DNA of 23,886 bases. Source: an uncultured Collinsella sp. (GTDB taxonomy: Bacteria; Actinomycetota; Coriobacteriia; Coriobacteriales; Coriobacteriaceae). Both the position numbers and the translations under genes were made by a program. Below, in pieces: positions 15,158-23,637 of the stretch; position 1 is the stretch's first letter, and each line of letters starts with the position of its first letter. The notes beneath the pieces were generated by a model. That model saw nothing but the letters and a program-made list of their open reading frames with translations, was not told the DNA's origin and did not search any database. Where the stretch lies: NCBI GenBank assembly GCA_900539035.1, contig UQAU01000030.1, forward strand, positions 1 through 23,886. Direction: 5' to 3'.

Positions 15158-16219
15158 CTACTCGGCGTCGGCGAAGCCGTTGGGGTTGTGGCTCTGCCAG
15201 TTCCAGCTATCGCGGCACATGTCCGCGATGTCGTACTGGGCCTTCCAGCCCATCATGCGCTCGGCCTTGGAGGCATCGCACCAGTTGGCGGCGATATCGC
15301 CGGCACGGCGCTCACGAATCACGTAGGGCAGCTCCTTGCCGCACGCCTTGGAGAAGGCGGCGACGACCTCGAGCACCGAAGTACCGGTACCGGTGCCCAG
15401 GTTAAAGATCTCGACGCCGGTCTTGCCGTTCATCCAATTAAGGGCGGCAACGTGACCAGAGGCCAGATCGCACACGTGGATGTAGTCGCGCACGCCGGTG
15501 CCGTCGGGGGTGGGGTAGTCGTTGCCAAAGACCTGAACGGCCTCGAGCTTGCCCACGGCGACCTGGGCGACATAGGGAACCAGGTTGTTGGGGATGCCCT
15601 TGGGGTCCTCGCCGATCAGGCCCGACGGATGAGCGCCGATGGGGTTGAAGTAACGGAGCAGCACGACGTCCCACTCGGGGTCGGCGGTGTGGACATCCAT
15701 GAGGATCTGCTCAATCATCCACTTGGTCCAACCGTAGGGGTTGGTCGCGGGCTTCTTGGGGTCTTCCTCGGTGACAGGCGGGTTGTCCGGATCGCCGTAG
15801 ACGGTCGAGGAGCTCGAGAAGATGATGGACTTGCAGCCATGGTTGCGCATGACGTCAATGAGCACCAGGGTGTTCTCGATATTGTTGTGGTAGTACTCGA
15901 CGGGCTTGCTCACTGATTCGCCGACGGCCTTAAAGCCGGCGAAGTGGATGACGCGGTCGATCTGGTGGGTATCGAAGATCTTGTTCATCGCATCGCGGTC
16001 GAGCACGTTGGCCTCGTAGAAGGTGAGGTTTTTGGCAGCCTCGTCGCCCACGATGGTCTTGACGCGGTCGACGGCGACGGCGCTGGAGTTGGAGAGATCA
16101 TCGACGATGACGACCTGGTAGCCACCCTCGAGCAGCTGAACGACGGTGTGCGAGCCGATAAAGCCGGCGCCACCGGTAACGAGGACGCAGGTGTCTTTGG
16201 GGTCGAGTGCTTTGGACAT
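15158..16219 (-). CDS. galE: UDP-glucose 4-epimerase
   Basis: The product interconverts UDP-galactose and UDP-glucose with bound NAD, in the Leloir pathway and for surface sugar supply. It is a 353-residue extended SDR enzyme. The NAD-binding TGGAGFIGSH lies at about residues 15-24, the catalytic serine is in SSSSTVYG, and Y162 and K166 are in YGWTK. The C-terminal RDYIHVCDLASGH and FNLGTGTGTSV are GalE hallmarks. AGGAGA lies six bases before the ATG. It is transcribed alone, with its own terminator. The WTK in place of the commoner KSK/RTK is a mild variation that keeps YxxxK intact. Confidence 0.96.
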   Translation of the reverse strand: MSKALDPKDTCVLVTGGAGFIGSHTVVQLLEGGYQVVIVDDLSNSSAVAVDRVKTIVGDEAAKNLTFYEANVLDRDAMNKIFDTHQIDRVIHFAGFKAVGESVSKPVEYYHNNIENTLVLIDVMRNHGCKSIIFSSSSTVYGDPDNPPVTEEDPKKPATNPYGWTKWMIEQILMDVHTADPEWDVVLLRYFNPIGAHPSGLIGEDPKGIPNNLVPYVAQVAVGKLEAVQVFGNDYPTPDGTGVRDYIHVCDLASGHVAALNWMNGKTGVEIFNLGTGTGTSVLEVVAAFSKACGKELPYVIRERRAGDIAANWCDASKAERMMGWKAQYDIADMCRDSWNWQSHNPNGFADAE

Positions 16220-16486
16220 GTAGTCTCCTATCGAATCAGGAACACTTCTTCAGGGGAGTATAGCGCAGGCAGGGACGCCCAAATCGTGCGCTGTAGGAAA
16301 AGCAGAGGATTGTGCTAACGTACTCATCAGAAGAGCTTGCGTACGCATAACCTGATCTCTGGCATTTGCTTACGAGCCGCTGACCTTGTAGTTTCCTGCC
16401 GTTCGTGGAAATCGTTGGGACGCGCCATATGTACGCTAATATGTATGAGTTGAGCGACATATAAATAAACATGTAACGGAGTACAT

Positions 16487-17692
16487 ATGTCACCAAACAG
16501 CGATTCCATCCTTTCCCAGGAGCTCTCGCGCCGCACTGCCCTCAAGGCCCTGTTCGGCGCCGCTTCTGCGGCAGTTCTTTTTGGCCTGCCCGCTCGCGCC
16601 CATGCGGCGGAGGCTTCCAAAGAAACCACCGATAAACTGAATGCCGCCCAGGCCCAGCTCGACGAGGTTCAGGCCCAGCTCGACAGCATCGCAAATGAGT
16701 ATGCGGCGCTGGCCAACAAGAACGCCCAGACCCTCAACGACATCGAGAATGTCCAAGGCAAGATTGACGACACGCAGGCCCAGATCGATGAAAAGAAGGC
16801 CGAGCTCAAGAAGAAGCGCAACGACCTTTCCGATCGCGTGGCCGCCAGCTACAAGTCCGGCGGCACGAACATCCTGTCGCTGCTGCTGGCCTCTGGCTCG
16901 TTTGAGGAACTCGTCGCCAACGCGCATTACGTTGAGAAGATCAACAAGAGCGACCGCGATGCCATCGAGGACATTCAGACCATTCAGGAAGAACTCGATG
17001 CGCAAAAGACCGAGCTTGAGTCGCAGAAAGCCGACTTAGAGAAGCTCAAGGACCAGCAGACGGCTCAGATGCAGGACATGCAGGCCAAGCAGCAGGAGGT
17101 CCAGACGGTTCTGAACGGCCTCTCTGACGATGTCAAGGAGCTCATGGCTCAGCGTGATTCCGAGATTCTCGCTGCCGCCCAGGCTGAGGAGGCCGCTAGG
17201 AAGGCTGCCGCTGCCGCGGCTGCCGCGAACAAGAACAATTCCTACTCGGGTGGTTCAAGCTCGGGTGGCGGATCGTATGCGCCCGGAACCCCGCAACAGA
17301 ATGCCGGCTCGGGCAAACAGCAGGCCGTCGTCAACGCGTGCTACTCCACGCCTTCGCCGGGTCAGAACTGGTGCGCGGCGTGGGTTACCAATGTCTTCCG
17401 TAACGCCGGCGTTGGCTACTTTGGCGGCAATGCGTGCGACATGTTTAACGCATGGTGCTATAGCTCCGACCGCTCGGCGCTGCAGGTGGGCATGATTGTT
17501 GCCGATTCCTCGCACAGCGGCACGGGTGCTCCGGGCCTCATCTACGGTCATGTGGGTATCTACGTTGGCGGCGGCATCGTTATGAGCAACGAGGGTGCCA
17601 TTACGTCTAAGTCGCTTGATTCGTTTATTAGCTTCTATGGCACTGGCTCTGGCGTGCGTTGGGGCTGGCTTGGCGGTATTGCGCTGTCGTAA
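16487..17692 (+). CDS. Secreted coiled-coil protein with C-terminal cysteine-peptidase-like domain
   Basis: This 401-residue exported protein probably acts on cell-wall peptidoglycan. An N-terminal signal has a twin-arginine-like start (SRRTALKAL) and likely cleavage after AHA near residue 40. Residues about 45-245 are a long coiled coil rich in Q, E, K and D, like the PcsB/CwlO class that is regulated through FtsEX. A Gly/Ser linker (about 250-275) leads to a domain with candidate catalytic C296 in NWCAAWV and H355 in YGHVGIYVGGG. The Cys-His layout suits the NlpC/P60 and CHAP superfamily, but the motif is not the usual CSGF of NlpC. CGGAG precedes the ATG. The stop lies nine bases before the 31-base inverted repeat. 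Substrate and activity are inferred. Confidence 0.85.
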   Translation: MSPNSDSILSQELSRRTALKALFGAASAAVLFGLPARAHAAEASKETTDKLNAAQAQLDEVQAQLDSIANEYAALANKNAQTLNDIENVQGKIDDTQAQIDEKKAELKKKRNDLSDRVAASYKSGGTNILSLLLASGSFEELVANAHYVEKINKSDRDAIEDIQTIQEELDAQKTELESQKADLEKLKDQQTAQMQDMQAKQQEVQTVLNGLSDDVKELMAQRDSEILAAAQAEEAARKAAAAAAAANKNNSYSGGSSSGGGSYAPGTPQQNAGSGKQQAVVNACYSTPSPGQNWCAAWVTNVFRNAGVGYFGGNACDMFNAWCYSSDRSALQVGMIVADSSHSGTGAPGLIYGHVGIYVGGGIVMSNEGAITSKSLDSFISFYGTGSGVRWGWLGGIALS

Positions 17693-17701
17693 CTGCGGCT
17701 T

Positions 17702-17840
17702 GGTCCGGGACAGCCCGAGAGGCATAAGGTTGCCTGCTCGGGCAGTCCTGCTCGCACGGAGAGCACATTAAGTGCTCTCCGGCTCGTGCGGAACTCGCGA
17801 TCAACCTTATGCCTCTCGGACTGTCCCGGACCTCTCGGGT
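17702..17840. repeat. Structured intergenic repeat, copy 2, inside a 31-bp inverted repeat
   Basis: The arms 17702-17732 and 17802-17832 are complementary at 30 of 31 positions. Inside them sits a second perfect stem of ten base pairs, CGGAGAGCAC (17757-17766) with GTGCTCTCCG (17772-17781), closing the loop ATTAA. The core 17743-17813 matches the repeat at 4-75. The element lies between the convergent peptidase-like gene and murB. The single outer mismatch is C/A on the plus strand but a G-U pair on the minus strand. A mobile miniature element or a structured RNA are the leading ideas; no terminator U-tract is attached. Confidence 0.85.
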
Positions 17841-17884
17841 CCTGAGCGCGACACACCGGACTGGGTTATCTGAATAAATATGGT

Positions 17885-17912
17885 GAAGGCCCCTTTCGGG
17901 GCCTTCTTTTTT
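17885..17912 (+). terminator. Intrinsic terminator downstream of the peptidase-like gene and repeat
   Basis: GAAGGCCCC (17885-17893) pairs with GGGGCCTTC (17898-17906) over a TTTC loop, followed by six T. It ends plus-strand transcription and reaches the murB stop codon at 17911. The placement means the long fold-back at 17702-17832 would be included in the transcript. Confidence 0.9.
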
Positions 17913-18873
17913 AGAGGAATTCGCCTACTCGGTGGACTTCGGGTTCTAGGTCTACGTTGAATTGGTCTTTGACGGTTGCCTGGATGTGGCGGATGAGTTC
18001 GTCGACGTCGGCGGCGGTGGCGTGGTCGGCGTTGACGATGAAGCCGCAGTGCTTTTCGCTTACCTGCGCGCCGCCAACGGCGTGTCCTCGCAGGCCGGCA
18101 TCCATGATGAGCTTGCCGGCAAAGTAGCCCTCGGGGCGCTTGAAGGTGGAGCCGGCACTCGGCATGTCGAGCGGCTGCTTGTCCTCGCGACGCTGGCGGT
18201 AGTCGTCCATGTCGGCCTTGATCATCGCGGCGTTGCCCGGGGCGAGATTGAAAGTGGCCGAAAGCACGATGAAACCGTCGTCGGCAATGCGGCTCTTGCG
18301 ATAGCCCAGGTTGAGCTCGTCGACATCGAACTCGATGATATTGCCGCTGCCGCGGGTGCCGTCGTCGAGCTGGCGAGCGGGTTTGTAGACGCGCACGGAC
18401 TCCAGCACATCGGCCATGCAGGCACCGTAGGCACCGGCGTTCATGTAGCAGGCGCCGCCGACCGATCCGGGGATGCCCGAGATGGGCTCCATGCCGGTGA
18501 GACCGGCCTCGGCTGCCGCCGCGGCGACATCGGAAAGCAAGGCGCCGGCTGCCGCCGTGACGTGCGTGCCGTCGATCGTAATGTCGGAGAGGCCTTCGCC
18601 CAGCGCCACGACGACGCCGCGGATGCCCTTGTCGCCGACGAGTAGGTCGGAGCCGTTGCCCACGATGGTGAGGGGCAGATCGCAGCGATAGCAGGTATCG
18701 AGCGTGGCGACGAGGCCCTGCTCGGTATCGGGCGTGACAAAGACGTCGGCCGGGCCGCCGATCTTAAACGTGGTGTGCTCGCGCATGGGCTCGCTCATCA
18801 GCACGTTGTCCTCGCCGGCAACGCCAGCAAGCGCGCACAGCAGGTCCTCGTTAAAAAAGTCGTTCTCGTGCAT
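17911..18873 (-). CDS. murB: UDP-N-acetylenolpyruvoylglucosamine reductase
   Basis: The product reduces UDP-GlcNAc-enolpyruvate to UDP-MurNAc with FAD and NADPH, the second committed step of peptidoglycan precursor synthesis. Seen motifs: TTFKIGGPADVF at the N-terminus, the FAD-binding GNGSDLLVGDKGIRG, GIPGSVGGACYMNAGAYG, YRKSRI, the SAGSTFKRP segment with the catalytic serine, and the C-terminal EPEVHRVG with the conserved glutamate. The length is 320 residues from the ATG at 18873, which has AGGCGG eight bases upstream. A longer reading from TTG at 18918 adds 15 unlikely residues. It is divergent from the LacI-type gene. Confidence 0.95.
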   Translation of the reverse strand: MHENDFFNEDLLCALAGVAGEDNVLMSEPMREHTTFKIGGPADVFVTPDTEQGLVATLDTCYRCDLPLTIVGNGSDLLVGDKGIRGVVVALGEGLSDITIDGTHVTAAAGALLSDVAAAAAEAGLTGMEPISGIPGSVGGACYMNAGAYGACMADVLESVRVYKPARQLDDGTRGSGNIIEFDVDELNLGYRKSRIADDGFIVLSATFNLAPGNAAMIKADMDDYRQRREDKQPLDMPSAGSTFKRPEGYFAGKLIMDAGLRGHAVGGAQVSEKHCGFIVNADHATAADVDELIRHIQATVKDQFNVDLEPEVHRVGEFL

Positions 18874-18977
18874 ACGAATATCCGCCTTTTGGTGGTCGTT
18901 GTCATCAATCGATTGCAATATACCCCACCCGGACGGATTTGGTGCGCTGGCGGCGATAAAACAGCCGTCTACCGGAT

Positions 18978-18994
18978 TGGTAAAGTGTTTATCA
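18978..18994. promoter_or_regulatory. Palindrome in the murB/lacI-type divergent region
   Basis: TGGTAAAGTGTTTATCA is symmetric in six of seven arm positions around GTG, the usual size and form of a LacI-family operator. It lies about 60 bases upstream of the regulator's start. A -10-like TATACT is at 19016-19021. Autoregulation is the simplest reading. Confidence 0.45.
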
Positions 18995-19056
18995 CCGAGG
19001 TAGATGGGTAGTCGCTATACTTTCAAGAGATTGCGCGTAAACCCGGAAGGAGCGAG

Positions 19057-20085
19057 ATGGCCAACAAAGTCACCCTCAAGCAGATCGCCCAGGAGGTGGG
19101 GCTTTCCCCCTCGTCGGTCTCGCTTGTGCTCAATAATCGGCCCTGTCGCATCTCGGAAGAAAACCGCAAACTCATCAAGGAGGTCGCGGCGCGCAACCAC
19201 TATGTTCCTAACCAGATTGCGCGTAGTTTGGTCATGCGCGAGTCGCGCACGCTGGGCCTTATCGTCCCTAACATCGAGAGCCGCTTTTTTGCCTCGCTCG
19301 CCGGTAGCCTGGAAAAGCGCTGCCGCGAGGACGGCTATGCGCTCTTCATTACCAGCTCGGGCGGAAGCGCCGATGACGATCTGGAGCTGCTGCGCCAGCT
19401 GGTGACGCGCGGCGTCGATGGCGTCTTCCTGGTCGTGGGCGACGAGTTCTCCGACGACCGCGCCCTGCGCGAAGAAGTCAGCCACCTGCCCATCCCGGCC
19501 GTAATGGTCGACCGTGCCATTGAGGGACTCGAGTGCGACAAGGTGATGTTCGACCACGAGATGGGCGGCTACATGGCCACCCGCTATCTGATCGAGCAAG
19601 GCCACCGTCGCATCGCCTGTCTGGTTAACGCGCGTCGCTCCAATACGGGTCGCAAACGACTCGCCGGTTACGAACGCGCGCTGCGCGAGGTGGGGCTGCC
19701 CATCGACGCGCGCCTGGAGTTTGAGAGCGAATATTACATCCCGAGTGCCTATGAGGCCTCGGAGGCTGTGCTTGCAACCGATGCCACCGCCGTGTTCGCA
19801 AGCTCGGACAACATTGCCCTCGGTTTGCTCAAGCGCTTGCACGAGATGGGGAAGAGCATCCCGGGCGATATCTCGGTCGTAAGCTATGACAACTCGGCGG
19901 CCGACGTTCTCTTTGAGCCGGCACTGACCGCGATTGAGCAGGATCCTGGTGTCCTCGCGGAGCATGCTTTTGGCTGCATGTCCAAGCGTCTTGCCGGTAG
20001 GGGCGGTAGACGTGCCGAAGAGGTCGTTCTGGAGCCGGCGCTTATCGTGAAGGGCAGCGTGCTTAACCTTACCGAATATAGCTAA
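19057..20085 (+). CDS. LacI-family transcriptional regulator
   Basis: The 342-residue product has a LacI helix-turn-helix at residues about 4-50 (TLKQIAQEVGLSPSSVSLVLN, then ISEENRKLI), a hinge ending QIARSLVMRESRTLGLIVPN, and a sugar-binding core of the periplasmic-binding type to the C-terminus. GGAAGGAG lies before the ATG. The nearby genes do not reveal its ligand. It is not next to the ABC importer, but it could control the maltodextrin genes in trans. The palindrome at 18978-18994 may be its own operator. Confidence 0.94.
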   Translation: MANKVTLKQIAQEVGLSPSSVSLVLNNRPCRISEENRKLIKEVAARNHYVPNQIARSLVMRESRTLGLIVPNIESRFFASLAGSLEKRCREDGYALFITSSGGSADDDLELLRQLVTRGVDGVFLVVGDEFSDDRALREEVSHLPIPAVMVDRAIEGLECDKVMFDHEMGGYMATRYLIEQGHRRIACLVNARRSNTGRKRLAGYERALREVGLPIDARLEFESEYYIPSAYEASEAVLATDATAVFASSDNIALGLLKRLHEMGKSIPGDISVVSYDNSAADVLFEPALTAIEQDPGVLAEHAFGCMSKRLAGRGGRRAEEVVLEPALIVKGSVLNLTEYS

Positions 20086-20273
20086 GCGCACTTGTTTGTT
20101 TGCATAGATTGCATGCGGAGTGTCCGCTATTTGCCGGCAGGCACCCCGGCCCTCGTCCGTGAACTTTTCCGCTGAGCGAGCCATAGACGCCGCGCACCGA
20201 TGCGGTAAAGAGGCGGCTTGAAATTGGAGCTATATTCAGCTTGAGTTGTTTAATGCTAGTACGGGAGGCTGAT

Positions 20274-20762
20274 ATGGGGCTGTTCAAGAAGAAAAACCCG
20301 CAGGATGCCTTTGATCCCGATGTGTTTACCATCACGGATACGATTTTGGACCCACCGCGGTTTACGTTTTTGCCGGCTATCTACCAGGATGCCACGCGCC
20401 GCAAGTGGGCCGTGCATCAGCGCGGCGGCGAGCCGAAGATTTTTGACTATGCGGACGTGTTGCAGTGCGAAGTGGCCGAGGCGGGCGATCCGGAGGCCGA
20501 GGAAGTGGTCTCAAAACAGGAATTTGCCCAGCGTATCCTGGCAAATCCTGCCAAGGCGGCGAAAATAAACGCTGCCAAGCGTAATATGTGTCTTGGTATG
20601 GGCGTTGTTGTGGCGGTTCAGACGGGAAAAGACGAGGTTTCCAAATTAGAGATTCCCGTTATGACCGACGAAGTCAAACGCGATTCAAGTCTATATAAGT
20701 CGTATCGGAATGTTGCCGAGAAGATCAAGGCCGAATTTGATGCCATGGGAGGGCTGGTCTAA
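20274..20762 (+). CDS. Hypothetical protein, 162 residues
   Basis: I do not recognise this gene with confidence. The start at 20274 has GGGAGG six bases upstream; the reading frame is open further 5' but without a ribosome binding site. The product starts MGLFKKKNPQ and has no signal peptide or membrane segment. The middle (about residues 30-65) has a pattern seen in small Firmicutes proteins with DUF4428-like tails: an aromatic-rich start, then EPKIFDYADVLQCEV. A C-terminal helix follows. That likeness comes from memory of the pattern and is weak. It sits 38 bases before the first GntR gene and may share its message. Confidence 0.75.
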   Translation: MGLFKKKNPQDAFDPDVFTITDTILDPPRFTFLPAIYQDATRRKWAVHQRGGEPKIFDYADVLQCEVAEAGDPEAEEVVSKQEFAQRILANPAKAAKINAAKRNMCLGMGVVVAVQTGKDEVSKLEIPVMTDEVKRDSSLYKSYRNVAEKIKAEFDAMGGLV

Positions 20763-20800
20763 TTTTGGCGGCATACGTTTCTGAATGAGGAGTCTGTGCA

Positions 20801-21568
20801 ATGGCAGGCGAATCTTATGCAATTCCCCCCAAAGATCGTGCTGTTGAGGGAATTCTTTGGTATATCCAGCACCATCAGCTTGCCGGCGGCGATCGCCTGC
20901 CGGCCGAGCGCGTGCTGTGCGAAGAGATTGGCGTTTCGCGTACGGCGTTGCGTGCCGGTATCACGCGGCTTATCTCGTGTGGAACGCTCGAGAGCCGTCG
21001 CGGATCGGGCACGTATGTGTGTCCTCCTAAGCCGTTGAACATCTTCCAGGAAACGTATAACTTTTCCGATGCTGTGCGGACTGCCGGCCTGCACCCCTCT
21101 TCTCGTCTGGTTTCCACCGGGACCATCGAGGCGGATGAGGCACTTGCCGACAAGCTTGGGGTGTCTGTAGGCGCTCCTTTGCTTCGCATGCAGCGCGTTC
21201 GACTTATTGAGGGCGAGCCGGCGTCAATCGAGACGGCTCACGTTAACCTGTCCCTGTGCCCATCGCTTCCCGAGCACGATTTTGAGTGTGAGAGCCTTTA
21301 CGATGTCTTGCTCAAAGAAGGTGGCGTGCGCGTTGAGCATGGACGTGAGCATATCTCCATCTCGCGTTTGAACGTCGAAGAGGCCGAGCTGCTCCAGCAA
21401 GAAGAGGGAACGCCGGTGTTCTATGAGAGCACGATCGAATTGGATAAGGACATGCGTTTTGTGGAGCATTGCAAATCGGTGATTTTGCCCACAAAGTTCC
21501 GCTTTGCCGATAACGGCGAAGAGAACGGCATGAGGAGCGTGGCAGGTGAACAATGGCTGAAACAGTAG
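20801..21568 (+). CDS. GntR-family (HutC-type) regulator, first of an overlapping pair
   Basis: The 255-residue product has a GntR winged helix (about residues 12-75: RLPAERVLCEEIGVSRTALRAG, then RRGSGTYV) and a UTRA effector domain (about 95-240). GAGGAG lies eight bases before the ATG. The last 16 bases overlap the next GntR gene, so the two are made together. With the SIS genes downstream, a sensor of an amino-sugar phosphate or related sugar phosphate is likely, as for NagR-like members, but this is inferred from position. Confidence 0.93.
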   Translation: MAGESYAIPPKDRAVEGILWYIQHHQLAGGDRLPAERVLCEEIGVSRTALRAGITRLISCGTLESRRGSGTYVCPPKPLNIFQETYNFSDAVRTAGLHPSSRLVSTGTIEADEALADKLGVSVGAPLLRMQRVRLIEGEPASIETAHVNLSLCPSLPEHDFECESLYDVLLKEGGVRVEHGREHISISRLNVEEAELLQQEEGTPVFYESTIELDKDMRFVEHCKSVILPTKFRFADNGEENGMRSVAGEQWLKQ

Positions 21569-22266
21569 ATGCCACCCCGGTTTATATGCGCATTCGACGC
21601 CGCATCGAGGAGCGTATCGAGCGCGGAATATATCCCACGGGTTCCATGATTCCGTCCGAAAAAGACCTCGCCGAGGAATTTGGTACGACACGCTTGACCA
21701 TCCGAAGTGCTGTCGATGAGTTGGTTCGGCGTGGGCAGATTCGACGCGTCCGCGGAAAGGGCGCGTTTGTGGCACAGAAAGTGCCCGTTGCGTACGAGCG
21801 AACAGGAGGCTTTCGCGAATCGGTTCGTGCTTCGGGTGGCGAGCCGTCCGTCCGCATCCTCGCGCGTTCCAAGCGTTATGCGGGCCCATATTATGCCAAC
21901 CTGTTTGGTATTGCCGAGGACGATTTGCTGTATTCGATTCGGCGTTTGAACTGCGTCAACGGCGACCCCGTATCGATTGAGACGGCGTTCATCCCGTGCC
22001 TGCTGTTTCCCACAATCGAAGATATTGACGTGTCGGTCTTCAGTTTGTACGAGACCTATGAGATGTTGGGCCGAAAGCCGGTCATGGCACAGGAAAAGCT
22101 CGATATCGAAGCGCTGGGCGCACGAGATGCCGGCCTGCTTGGACTGGAGCAGGGCGATTTTGCCTTGACGCTTGAGTGCGTAAGCTTCGATGCGGGCGGC
22201 CAGGCGATCGAGTACGTCAAGTCGTTTAACCGCGGTGATGCGGGTGGATATACCTATACGTACTAG
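21553..22266 (+). CDS. GntR-family (HutC-type) regulator, second of an overlapping pair
   Basis: The 237-residue product has a GntR winged helix (about residues 9-75: MIPSEKDLAEEFGTTRLTIRSA, then RRVRGKGAFV) and a UTRA domain (about 90-235). Its start lies within the end of the preceding regulator, with GGCAGGTG as ribosome binding site. The two regulators are clearly related in layout but differ widely in sequence, so this is not a recent duplication. Palindromes between this gene and the SIS gene (22325-22439) are likely targets of one or both. It might form mixed dimers with its neighbour, which is speculation. Confidence 0.93.
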   Translation: MAETVDATPVYMRIRRRIEERIERGIYPTGSMIPSEKDLAEEFGTTRLTIRSAVDELVRRGQIRRVRGKGAFVAQKVPVAYERTGGFRESVRASGGEPSVRILARSKRYAGPYYANLFGIAEDDLLYSIRRLNCVNGDPVSIETAFIPCLLFPTIEDIDVSVFSLYETYEMLGRKPVMAQEKLDIEALGARDAGLLGLEQGDFALTLECVSFDAGGQAIEYVKSFNRGDAGGYTYTY

Positions 22267-22324
22267 CTGGTTTTTTTGCATAACGGGCTGAAAAGCTGAC
22301 GGAATTTTGATTCGTTGGGTCAGC

Positions 22325-22439
22325 TGTATATACAACCTTACATGGCTCAAAATCGACCGTTCGCCGAAAGGAATAAATTAATCGACAAAGAGGTATCAAA
22401 AAGCCGTAACCTGTAATCGTGATTGGTATCAAATACTAA
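22325..22439. promoter_or_regulatory. Operator-like sites upstream of the SIS genes
   Basis: TGTATATACA (22325-22334) is a perfect palindrome with the GT...AC form of HutC-type GntR operators. GGTATCAAA occurs twice (22392-22400 and 22425-22433), the second inside TTGGTATCAAATACTAA (22423-22439), an inverted repeat matching in six of seven arm positions. Two kinds of site ahead of one gene would suit control by the two GntR proteins encoded just upstream. Confidence 0.5.
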
Positions 22440-22461
22440 TGATTTGTTACGAGGTGAGACG

Positions 22462-23577
22462 ATGAAGATGCTCGATTACGTTCAGCTTGCCCATGTGCGT
22501 ATGGGAGAGAACCTCGAGCGTTCGTCTGAGCTGGTAGCGCAGCTCGTTGATATTTTCCAGTCCGGTTCTTTTGACGCGCTGCGCATCGTTGCTTCGGGTT
22601 CGTCGCGCCATGCTGCGGATTGCGCCCGCGATTACCTGCAAGATGCGCTGCAGATGCAGGTGTCCGTTGTGACGCCCGAGGCCTTCGCCGATTTTGAACA
22701 CACCTATCCACAGCATGCGCTTAACATTGCCGTCTCGCAGAGCGGCTATTCAACCAATACGATTGCGGCGCTCGATTACATGCGCGCACACGATATGGCT
22801 GCAGTTGCGCTCACGGCAAACGTCGAGGCACCCATCAAGGAACACGCTGACATCGTTCTTGACTACGGTGTGGGCGTCGAGTCGGTGGACTTTGTGACTC
22901 TGGGCGTCGAGGTTCTCGTTGAGTACCTGGTGCTCTTTGGTATTTACGGCGGTCAGGCGCGCGGAACGATTGACGCCAAGGGCGTTGCTCAGCGTCTTGA
23001 TGACCTGCGCGAGGCTATCCAGGCTAATGCCGTGATGTGCAAGACCGCCGAGGCATATGTCCAAGATCACATGCTCGAGCTTTCTGAGCACATGCCCGCC
23101 ATGGTCGTCGGCAACGGCCCCAACTATGGTGTTGCCGAGGAGGCAGCGCTCAAGCTGAGCGAGACCATCAAGATTCCTGCCATGCATCACGAAGGCGAGG
23201 AGTTCGTCCACGGTCCCGAGATGCAGATCGTTCCGGGCTATCTGGTGTTTATCGTCGACGATCCGCAGGGGTCGGAACGTCTTGCGAATATCGCCGATGC
23301 GCTATCGAACGTTACGGCAAAAACGGTGCTGCTCACGGCCCATCCCAAGGGTAGGGCTCACGAGGTTGCGGTGCCTCAGGTGGCTCCGCTGCTCAGCGCA
23401 ATTCCCAATCTTGTGTTCTTCCAGACGATTGCGGCCATAATCGCCGAGCGTCAGAAGTCATGGGACGTGCACCCGTATCTCGATGCCGTCTCAAAGCAAA
23501 TGGAGGTCAAGGCAGAGGGCTACGAAGAGTCAGTCAATGCGCTTAAGGCCAAAGCGGCTGAGTGTTACGGAATGTAA
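22462..23577 (+). CDS. Double SIS-domain sugar-phosphate isomerase/deglycase-like protein
   Basis: The 371-residue product has two SIS domains (about residues 35-165 and 205-345), like the isomerase half of GlmS, without the glutaminase half. The first has SGSSRHAAD and SQSGYSTNT. The second has EEAALKLSETIKIPAMHHEGEEFVHGPEM, the GlmS/AgaS/FrlB pattern. Likely activities are deglycation of an Amadori sugar phosphate (FrlB or GfrE/GfrF type) or amino-sugar phosphate isomerisation/deamination. The start at 22462 follows GAGGTGAG closely. It precedes a second SIS gene and follows two GntR genes. Substrate cannot be told here. Confidence 0.92.
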   Translation: MKMLDYVQLAHVRMGENLERSSELVAQLVDIFQSGSFDALRIVASGSSRHAADCARDYLQDALQMQVSVVTPEAFADFEHTYPQHALNIAVSQSGYSTNTIAALDYMRAHDMAAVALTANVEAPIKEHADIVLDYGVGVESVDFVTLGVEVLVEYLVLFGIYGGQARGTIDAKGVAQRLDDLREAIQANAVMCKTAEAYVQDHMLELSEHMPAMVVGNGPNYGVAEEAALKLSETIKIPAMHHEGEEFVHGPEMQIVPGYLVFIVDDPQGSERLANIADALSNVTAKTVLLTAHPKGRAHEVAVPQVAPLLSAIPNLVFFQTIAAIIAERQKSWDVHPYLDAVSKQMEVKAEGYEESVNALKAKAAECYGM

Positions 23578-23637
23578 GCGGGTTTTGATGCCCGTTGGCA
23601 TGGGGGATGTGGAAACAACCCCAGAAAGGAGAGACAA

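Noticed and set aside
16220..16486. Promoters for galE and the peptidase-like gene
   Set aside because: -10-like boxes exist (for example TATACT on the minus strand near 16258), but no acceptable -35 partner could be matched, so no promoter is listed.
22294..22325. Terminator after the second GntR gene from AGCTGAC/GTCAGCT
   Set aside because: The stem is short, with an 18-base loop and no U-tract; it overlaps the operator-like TGTATATACA and may be chance.
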